The translations under genes were made by a program, and so were the position numbers. DNA of 45,548 bases from a candidate division WOR-3 bacterium. Lineage in GTDB: Bacteria; Hydrothermota; Tepidihabitantia; Tepidihabitantales; Tepidihabitantaceae. The stretch lies in contig VGIR01000014.1 of assembly GCA_016867815.1 (NCBI GenBank), positions 1-45,548 on the forward strand. Direction: 5' to 3'. Positions 39,976 to 45,548 of the stretch are shown piece by piece (the stretch's first letter is position 1; each line of letters opens with the position of its first letter). The notes under the pieces were generated by a model. The model worked only from the letters and a program-made list of their open reading frames with translations, had not been told where the DNA came from and searched no databases.

Positions 39976-42663
39976 ATGAGCGGCGAGACTACTTCACCAG
40001 ACAAGCTGCAGCGACTGCGCGAGCGCGTGAAGTCGGCTTCGACTCCGGCTGAGCGGGTCGAGGCGACTCTGTCGCTGGCCGAGGAAATCTGGCTCAAGGA
40101 CCCGGTTGTGGCTCGGCCGCTGCTGGAACAGGTTGTGGCTGATGCCGAAGCCGCAGGTCGAATCAGTGACAAAGGTAGGTCCGCGTACATGCTCGGCGAA
40201 CTTGCGCGGCGCGCGGGCGATCTCGATGCCGCGTCGCGCCATGCCGAGACGGTGTTCACGGTGGCGGATGCAACCGGCGACCGTCGAATTCGCGCATCCG
40301 GACTCAATCTTGTCGGGAGCATGCACGGGCAGCGGGGCGAGCATCAGTCCGCGGTTGAGTGCTTCGAGGAGTACCTGGAAGTCTCCCGGCAAATCGGGTT
40401 CGGGAAGGGCGAGCGGTCGGCGCTGAACCAACTCGCGTGTGCTCATGCGCTACGGGGCGATCTAGGCAAGGCTCTGGTGCGCTACCAACAATGTCTGGAA
40501 GTCAACACCAAAGCTGGGGACTCGCACGGCCGGGCAACGAGTCTGTACAACATCGGCTGGACCCTCGCCGCGATGGGCCGTTGGCCCGAGGCGACCGAGA
40601 ACTTCTACCGGGCGATGGCGCTGTGCGAAGAGCACGGGTTCTCTGACCCGCTTGCTGCCACCCGGATATCTCTCGGCGAACTTTCGATGAAGCGGTCCGA
40701 GTACGACGACGCAGCCTTCATGTTCCGCTCAGTGATCGAAGCAGAGCGGCAACACCGGCGAGCCGGAGACGTGTACCGCGAAGCTCTCACCAATCTGGGC
40801 TGGACTCACTTCCGTAAAGGTGACCTTGCTCGGGCAGAGGACGTCCTGAGCGTAGCCGCTCGGTTGTGCGAAGCGGCGAGGGACCGCCGCGTGCTCGCGG
40901 CTGTCTGTTGCCGCCGGGCCGAACTCGCGTTGGCTCGGGGCTGGCTCGATGCGGCCGGTGATCAACTGGTTCAAGCTGAGCGTCACGCGGCCGATCTGAA
41001 TCTGCCAACGCAACAGGGCGAGACACTCCGCGTTCAGGCGCTTCTTACCTCGGCCCGTGGCGACCCGGCCCAAGCCATTGACTTCTTCAGTCGGTCCGAA
41101 GCCGTGCTGGGGCCGCTCGGGGATACGTTCGAGCTCGCCCTCGCACGGCTGCAGCATGGCCGGGAACTCATCGAAGTGAGTCGGTCGGAAGAGGCCCGAC
41201 CCCTGCTTCAGGCCGCGGCTCAGACGTTCCGCCGACTCGCCGTTGTAGCCGAGGCAGAAGAGGCAACCATGCTGCTCTACCGGCTTGAGTTGAGCATCGA
41301 CCGCAATGCCGCTCTGCTTGAGGGGTTGCTTAGCACCACCGCGCTCGGCCACGCGCCCGAGCAGTTCGTCGAGCAGGTCCTCGCGATGCTCTGCGACAGT
41401 CTGCAGTTCAAACAGGGCGCGGTACTGTTTGGCGGAAGGCCGGTTGCTCTGCGGGGCAATCCCGACTTGTCTATGTTGACCGGCCGAGAGGCCCCCTCGC
41501 AGACCGACTTGACTCTGCTCTTCCCGGTCAGACAAGAAGGCCACGACGTTGGTCTTGTCTGGCTCCAGCGGGGAAAGCCGCTTGCGACGCGCGTTGGGTC
41601 CGACGTGCTGGAGGTCGTGACTCGCACGCTGGCGCCCGCGCTTGCGGGGCTGGGAGAGATCCGGGCAATCGAAGCCGATAGCGAACCGCAGATTCCAGGG
41701 CTGCGGTTCCGAGGCGTGGTGGGACGCAACCGCGAAGTGCGCGACCTGCTCGGCATCGTGGCGCGTTTGGCCGACGCACCGGTTCCGGTGCTGATACGCG
41801 GCGAGAGCGGCTCGGGCAAGGAACTCATCGCCCGAGCCCTGCACGAGTCGAGCACGCGAGCAGATAGCCCGTTTGTCACGGTCAACTGCGCAGCAGTTCC
41901 GGAAGCCCTGCTCGAGGCCGAGTTCTTCGGCGTCGAGCAGGGCGCGGCGACTGGAGTCGCGGCGCGGCCCGGCAAGTTCGAACTGGCTGAAAGCGGCACC
42001 ATCTTCCTCGATGAGATTGGCGACATGAGCCCGGCCCTGCAGGCAAAGCTGTTGCGGGTTATCGATGAGAAGACGGTCACGCGCGTCGGCGGCACAAGGA
42101 AGACGCCGATAGAGGCCAGAGTCGTTGCGGCGACGAACATGGACCTTGACCTGCGCGAGCGCGAGGGGTTGTTCCGACGCGACCTGCTCTATCGCCTCAA
42201 TACGGTTCAGCTTGTCCTGCCGCCGCTGCGTCGTCGGCAAGAGGACATTCCCGTTCTGACCAGGTACTTCATCGCCCGCGCAGCTCAGGAATACGACCGA
42301 CGGATCCACGGCGCAAGCGACGATGTCCTGTCTTTGTTTGCCCGTTTCGACTGGCCCGGCAACATCAGGCAACTCCAGCACGTTGTCGAACGGGCAGTGT
42401 TACTTGCCGATGGTGACATGCTCCAGGTCGCGGACCTTCCGCTTGACCTGAGGCAGCGTGACGCCGTTCCAGACGCGCAGTCGCGAGAGAGCTTGCGCAG
42501 CCGCGTGCGTGCCAAGTCGGATGAAGCAGAAAGGGTCCTGCTTGTCGAAGCCTTGAGGCAGGCAAAGGGGAACACCTTGGAGGCCATCAAGCTCACGGGC
42601 TTCAGCCGCAGGCACTTCTTTCGTCTGCTCCGCAAACACAACCTGAACCGCAACAGCGACTGA
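39976..42663 (+). CDS. TPR-AAA+ regulator with sigma-54-activator-like domain and Fis-type HTH
   Basis: An 895-residue regulator. Residues about 1-430 are TPR-like helical repeats, about 440-560 a GAF-like sensor region (LFGGRPVALRGN, LLFPVRQEGHDVGLVWL), about 578-800 the AAA+ domain of sigma-54 activators (Walker A GESGSGKE at 609-616, Walker B IFLDE at 676-680, R-finger region FRRDLLYRLN), and a Fis-type HTH at the end (GNTLEAIKLTGFSRRHFFRLL). The loop that normally reads GAFTGA and touches sigma-54 is GAATGV (656-661), so contact with sigma-54 may be altered or lost. Start ATG with AAGG upstream. Confidence 0.88.
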   Translation: MSGETTSPDKLQRLRERVKSASTPAERVEATLSLAEEIWLKDPVVARPLLEQVVADAEAAGRISDKGRSAYMLGELARRAGDLDAASRHAETVFTVADATGDRRIRASGLNLVGSMHGQRGEHQSAVECFEEYLEVSRQIGFGKGERSALNQLACAHALRGDLGKALVRYQQCLEVNTKAGDSHGRATSLYNIGWTLAAMGRWPEATENFYRAMALCEEHGFSDPLAATRISLGELSMKRSEYDDAAFMFRSVIEAERQHRRAGDVYREALTNLGWTHFRKGDLARAEDVLSVAARLCEAARDRRVLAAVCCRRAELALARGWLDAAGDQLVQAERHAADLNLPTQQGETLRVQALLTSARGDPAQAIDFFSRSEAVLGPLGDTFELALARLQHGRELIEVSRSEEARPLLQAAAQTFRRLAVVAEAEEATMLLYRLELSIDRNAALLEGLLSTTALGHAPEQFVEQVLAMLCDSLQFKQGAVLFGGRPVALRGNPDLSMLTGREAPSQTDLTLLFPVRQEGHDVGLVWLQRGKPLATRVGSDVLEVVTRTLAPALAGLGEIRAIEADSEPQIPGLRFRGVVGRNREVRDLLGIVARLADAPVPVLIRGESGSGKELIARALHESSTRADSPFVTVNCAAVPEALLEAEFFGVEQGAATGVAARPGKFELAESGTIFLDEIGDMSPALQAKLLRVIDEKTVTRVGGTRKTPIEARVVAATNMDLDLREREGLFRRDLLYRLNTVQLVLPPLRRRQEDIPVLTRYFIARAAQEYDRRIHGASDDVLSLFARFDWPGNIRQLQHVVERAVLLADGDMLQVADLPLDLRQRDAVPDAQSRESLRSRVRAKSDEAERVLLVEALRQAKGNTLEAIKLTGFSRRHFFRLLRKHNLNRNSD

Positions 42664-42676
42664 CGTCAGCGGCGGG

Positions 42677-42688
42677 TAGTCCTGACTC
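42677..42688. repeat. Right copy of the 12-bp inverted repeat
   Basis: TAGTCCTGACTC, perfect reverse complement of 39945-39956. It lies 82 bases upstream of a sigma-54-like promoter. Confidence 0.55.
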
Positions 42689-42758
42689 GCTAGTAGACTA
42701 GGCAAGACAGTCCTTCGATCTTGAGGAGTGCCAAGAGACGGCACTAAATGGGCATTCA

Positions 42759-42774
42759 TGGCACTCCCGTCGCA
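42759..42774 (+). promoter_or_regulatory. Possible sigma-54 promoter
   Basis: TGGCAC-N5-TCGCA, one mismatch from the consensus TGGCAC-N5-TTGCA with the -24 GG and -12 GC at the right distance. AGTGCC and GGCACT (about 42728-42746) form an inverted repeat just upstream. It would transcribe the gene at 42944 with a leader of about 155 bases. Confidence 0.4.
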
Positions 42775-42943
42775 GTCCATTGAAGGCAAATCACTTGCCT
42801 GCATCTCGGGTCGTCCTACGTTGGGCGCATAATGGCACCCGTGCCTTCCTCTCTCTAAGTCCAGGACAAAGCAACTAGCTAGTCAGCCGTAGCTTACGCT
42901 GCGTGCCCCTAGCCGGCATGTTTCGTGTCTAGGTGTCAGCGTG

Positions 42944-43519
42944 ATGTCGATACAAACCAGAGATTTCGGCGATGTGGCCGCGAGGGCGCGAGAACTCGGT
43001 TGCCAAGTTCCGGTCGGAATCGCTCTGCTTCCCGGTAACTTCGCCACGGCGGCCCACGCCCGTGGATTCTGCTATCACGCGGCCGTGCCGCTTATGCGTT
43101 CGGCTTGGCAGAACGTCGGTCTGGAAGACGAAGGCCCCGGCGCGCGGGACACGTCCGGCGAAAACGGGGACTGTACCGCAGCACATCCGATGGGCTGCTC
43201 CGAGGGACTGTCCCCTTTTTCGCGGCCCCAGGCCGAGCGGCCGGATCACGTCACAAGCGAGAGCACCAAAGCCGAGTCACGTATGAGTGATTCGGGGTTG
43301 GCGACCAGCTCCGGAATCCGGACCCCAATCCCTAGCCCCCAACCCCCAGCCCCTTTTCCCTGCGATGTCCCCCTCGTCGTCTTCTTCGGCGCCAGTCTGC
43401 TCGGCGACCAGCCATGGCGCGTAACAGTCGCGCTCGGGTTGGTTTCGTCGGTGTTCGCGTCTCAGGCTCGCCGCACAGGCGAGAGGGCTGTTAGACTTGA
43501 CGTCGTGGTCGAGCGGTAG
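42944..43519 (+). CDS. Hypothetical protein interrupted by repeat-derived insert
   Basis: A 191-residue protein. The first part (about 1-64; SIQTRDFGDVAARARELGCQ, PVGIALLPGNFATA) and the last part (about 143-191; VPLVVFFGASLLGDQPWRVTVALGLVSSVF, then AVRLDVVVER) look like one conserved family of unknown function with a hydrophobic segment near the end. Between them about 75 residues are low in complexity and encoded by two repeats, a GGGACTGT element and a heptamer array, still in frame. GTG 42941 is an alternative start. A sigma-54-like site lies upstream. Confidence 0.6.
   Translation: MSIQTRDFGDVAARARELGCQVPVGIALLPGNFATAAHARGFCYHAAVPLMRSAWQNVGLEDEGPGARDTSGENGDCTAAHPMGCSEGLSPFSRPQAERPDHVTSESTKAESRMSDSGLATSSGIRTPIPSPQPPAPFPCDVPLVVFFGASLLGDQPWRVTVALGLVSSVFASQARRTGERAVRLDVVVER
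43166..43215. repeat. GGGACTGT element
   Basis: GGGGACTGTACC (43166-43177) and GGGACTGTCCCC (43204-43215, a near-palindrome) separated by 26 bases, inside the gene at 42944. A similar pair is at 45118-45145. Confidence 0.65.
43321..43362. repeat. Heptamer micro-array (CCCCCA type)
   Basis: Six degenerate units (GACCCCA, GCCCCCA, ACCCCCA among them), read as TPIPSPQPPAPFP in the gene at 42944. Confidence 0.75.
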
Positions 43520-43679
43520 CGTGGCCGCGGCTGCGCCTGCATCGAGTACAGGGGCGATGCGTTCGGGGTCGTCCCGCTGGTCAGAGATGTACGGCGAGTC
43601 TGGACCGGCTGTGAGCCGAGTGTCCCGAGATCACGCGTGCATAGCGATCAGATTGAGGTATTCTGTCTAGGAGGTCGAA

Positions 43680-43802
43680 ATGAAGTGTAGCCTGCTGGTC
43701 CTGCTCTCTGTCGACACGTTACCCGCCGGGTTCGGACTGCGGGGAGTCGGTTTCACGCGCCCCTCCGATCTTGTGGGACCAAAGATGAGGAGGAACGAAT
43801 GA
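43680..43802 (+). CDS. Possible 40-residue leader ORF before the secreted protein
   Basis: ATG 43680 has AGGAGG six to eleven bases upstream and a TATTCT box at 43659. The product starts MKCSLLVLLSV, much like the MSATLLLLLSV start of the next gene, then diverges, and its stop overlaps that gene's start (ATGA). It may be a broken duplicate of the gene's 5' end or a coupled leader. Confidence 0.4.
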   Translation: MKCSLLVLLSVDTLPAGFGLRGVGFTRPSDLVGPKMRRNE

Positions 43803-45310
43803 GCGCCACTCTGCTTCTTCTGCTTTCTGTCATCACGTCACGTGGCTTCGGGCCGAACGTGCGCATAGACCACCAGTTCCTGCCAAATCACGGTTGCCAC
43901 TGGTGCGAGATTACCATTGGCCCGGGCGCGCCTTCGAGTCAACCGCTATACGTCGTGTTCGAGGATGACTCGACGAGGGGCCCCACGATTATTCGCACTG
44001 ACATCATGTTCCAGAAATCCACCGATGCCGGCAGGACTTGGCTGCCCACCGATGTGTTGATACGACGCGGTGCCCCCTGCGGAGAGAGCCCAGACATCAC
44101 GACCGACTCGGACGGCAACGTCTATATCGTGTATGAAAACGTGTATCGCGACACTGCCGGCGCGTACGACCATCAGGTTCTGTGCACGCGCTCGAGTGAC
44201 GGCGGCGCCACATGGTCTTCGCCGGCCAGGATTGACGATGATTCTGTCAGATATGTCGGCATGACTAGCATTGCCGCGGATTCGGCCGGCGACCTCTTCT
44301 GCGCCTGGACCGACTGGCGGACGGGGTATAGCCACATCTGGTCGTCGGTTTCAACCGATCGGGGAGTGACGTGGAGCCGGAACGTACGGGTGGATGATGA
44401 CACGACCGACTATGACTGTGCCCACGCAGAGGTCTTTGTCCAACCGGGAACGAACCACTACCTCGTGGCTGCGCAAGTCCCGCGCGAGTTCGAGGAGGTT
44501 CCATACGTCAGAATGTGCGCTTTTCTGTATCGCTCGACCGACCGCGGCCTGACCTTCGGGCCCGGGGTCCAGCTCGACACGTTCAACAGGTACGCAGGAC
44601 ATCCCCATGTCGTCGCTGACCGGGACCACATCATCTGCGATTACTTCGGGAATGGCCGGGAAGTCCGTGACACGATTATCGCCGAGGCCCGCACATTCTA
44701 CACGCAGGCCGATTCCTGGGGCAGTCCCGTAGCGGTTACTAATCTCGACTTTCTTCATGAATTGTACTACAGCGGAACACTTGCCATCTCCGGCGACGGC
44801 CGCGTTCACACCGCGCTGATGGTCTCCGACACAGCACATGGCTACAACATATGTTACGCGTCTTCGTCGAACCACGGCGTCACCTGGTCCAACCTCGAGG
44901 TCGTCAACGACGATACAGCCAGACTCGGACGCTGGTACCCGGAGATCGTCGCCGACTCGGCCGGGCACGTCTACGTGGTCTGGACGGCCGACGGTAAGAT
45001 CTGGTTCTCGACCAACAGCCCTCTGCCTGGCATCGCCGCGGAAATGTCTAACGCCGAACTGCGGGCGGCGAACAACAGCCCGACCGTCGTCCGCAACGTC
45101 CTGTTCCTGCCGAAAATGGGGACTGTACCTTCAGGGACTGTACCCATTTCCGGGCCTTGGCTAATCGACATCGGCGGTCGGAAGGTGATGGACCTGCAGC
45201 CGGGCGAGAATGACGTGCGGGCGCTGGCCCCGGGCGTCTACTTCATGCGTCAGGCGTCCAGCGTGGAGCATCAAGCGTCGAACGTCAGCAAGGTTGTCGT
45301 CACGCGATAG
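43799..45310 (+). CDS. Secreted BNR/Asp-box protein with C-terminal sorting-like domain
   Basis: A 503-residue secreted protein: signal peptide MSATLLLLLSVITSRG, a sialidase-type propeller with Asp-boxes (STDAGRTW, SSDGGATW, STDRGVTW, SSNHGVTW), and the C-terminal domain LIDIGGRKVMDLQPGENDV, APGVYFMR, KVVVTR. It is a paralogue of the gene at 36256. Sialidase catalytic residues are not evident. Strong ribosome site GAGGAGG before ATG. It carries a GGGACTGT element (MGTVPSGTVPISG) and a GCGTNNN array (ASSVEHQASNV) in the C-terminal domain. Confidence 0.85.
   Translation: MSATLLLLLSVITSRGFGPNVRIDHQFLPNHGCHWCEITIGPGAPSSQPLYVVFEDDSTRGPTIIRTDIMFQKSTDAGRTWLPTDVLIRRGAPCGESPDITTDSDGNVYIVYENVYRDTAGAYDHQVLCTRSSDGGATWSSPARIDDDSVRYVGMTSIAADSAGDLFCAWTDWRTGYSHIWSSVSTDRGVTWSRNVRVDDDTTDYDCAHAEVFVQPGTNHYLVAAQVPREFEEVPYVRMCAFLYRSTDRGLTFGPGVQLDTFNRYAGHPHVVADRDHIICDYFGNGREVRDTIIAEARTFYTQADSWGSPVAVTNLDFLHELYYSGTLAISGDGRVHTALMVSDTAHGYNICYASSSNHGVTWSNLEVVNDDTARLGRWYPEIVADSAGHVYVVWTADGKIWFSTNSPLPGIAAEMSNAELRAANNSPTVVRNVLFLPKMGTVPSGTVPISGPWLIDIGGRKVMDLQPGENDVRALAPGVYFMRQASSVEHQASNVSKVVVTR
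45118..45145. repeat. GGGACTGT element in the sorting-like domain
   Basis: GGGGACTGTACC (45118-45129) and GGGACTGTACCC (45134-45145), four bases apart, inserted before the DIGGRKV strand. Confidence 0.75.
45247..45288. repeat. Heptamer micro-array (GCGTNNN type)
   Basis: Six units with GCGT, GCAT or ACGT and three variable bases, at the same place (between GVYFMR and KVVVTR) as the array at 37586-37620. Confidence 0.9.
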
Positions 45311-45314
45311 CTGT

Positions 45315-45342
45315 TTGACACAGGCGCGGAGCAAGTTAGGCT
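45315..45342 (+). promoter_or_regulatory. Promoter of the last gene
   Basis: TTGACA (45315-45320), 16-bp spacer, TAGGCT (45337-45342). Leader of about 65 bases with a hairpin. Confidence 0.6.
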
Positions 45343-45377
45343 GAAGGCAGTGGTGAGGTAGAACCGTACGTTCGGGG

Positions 45378-45397
45378 GGGGCGGGGTTTCCCGCCCC
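45378..45397 (+). promoter_or_regulatory. Leader hairpin before the last gene
   Basis: GGGGCGGG, loop GTTT, CCCGCCCC, followed by TCCGA. The strand after the loop shares CGCCCCTCCGA with the leader of the gene at 43799 (about 43757-43768). It could sequester or mimic ribosome-binding sequences, or be an attenuator. Confidence 0.4.
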
Positions 45398-45415
45398 TCC
45401 GAGATTGGAGTTCTT

Positions 45416-45548
45416 GTGAGGAGACTACTGCTCATCATGATTCCCGCAGCGCTTTTCGCGCAGGTTGAGGTGGATACGGTCGTGCGTCTGCCCGGTAGAT
45501 TGATGCAAGGGTACTTTGTCCCTGAACTCAACCGGCTTTACGCAGTTA
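45416..45548 (+). CDS. Secreted protein, N-terminal part (partial; possibly a surface beta-propeller)
   Basis: GTG 45416 opens MRRLLLIMIPAALFA, a signal peptide, then QVEVDTVVRLPG and FVPELNRLYAV up to the window edge (44 residues). The order 'D-T-V-x-R-L-P-G ... N-R-L-Y-A' resembles the first blade of YVTN-type surface beta-propellers. The gene continues beyond the window. Confidence 0.6.
   Translation, partial: MRRLLLIMIPAALFAQVEVDTVVRLPGRLMQGYFVPELNRLYAV

Noticed and set aside
40729-42381. 550-codon open frame on the minus strand inside the TPR/AAA+ regulator gene
   Set aside because: It is the antisense of a well-supported gene, has no recognisable domain, ribosome site or promoter, and its length follows from the high GC content.

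Overview
The window is a high-GC bacterial chromosome segment of 45,548 bp with densely packed genes. The cell envelope looks Gram-negative: two LepB signal peptidases, many lipoproteins with lipoboxes, a complete Bat operon, and three large secreted proteins with a C-terminal sorting-like domain of the type IX secretion style. Together with a high share of unfamiliar secreted proteins and of short repeats inside genes, this suggests an uncultivated lineage of the WOR-3/Stahlbacteria or FCB-related kind. That placement is inference; no rRNA or tRNA gene was recognised.

Layout. 1-3700 is an accessory island: a transposase 3' end, a truncated MFS transporter, a membrane-anchored NB-ARC/TPR ATPase and the wreck of a type III restriction gene. 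3769-8865 holds a DMT permease, an FmdE-like protein, tandem lepB genes and an FG-GAP lipoprotein. 9018-12777 (minus) is a four-gene envelope operon (GT-C-like glycosyltransferase, DUF4203-like membrane protein, CsgG-like and LPP20-like lipoproteins). 12896-14920 has hsp20 and two envelope proteins. 15121-23395 is moxR-DUF58-batABCDE. 23459-31890 is housekeeping: aldo/keto reductase, GNAT-like protein, small membrane protein, a PfkB kinase plus transaldolase pair, PrsW, a beta-helix lipoprotein and a degenerate 2H protein. 32028-34479 (minus) is a lipoprotein operon with a PQQ-type propeller. 34599-45548 holds a lipid kinase, a YkgJ protein, BNR-type secreted proteins, hicBA, and a TPR/AAA+ regulator.

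Two genome-wide features stand out. First, at least twenty micro-arrays of degenerate 7-bp (sometimes 8-bp) units occur in gene tails, linkers and intergenic DNA. Most have a constant core of about four bases and about three variable bases. In three related secreted proteins they sit at the same two places of the C-terminal domain. Other short repeats (an AAAGACAC family, a GGGACTGT family, a REP-like hairpin) use the same kind of sites. Second, many genes have a TTGACA-like/TATAAT-like promoter whose -10 box ends only 5-9 bases before the start codon with no Shine-Dalgarno sequence. This predicts leaderless or nearly leaderless mRNAs, and it decided several start codons here (4791, 5011, 12777, 29668, 31339).
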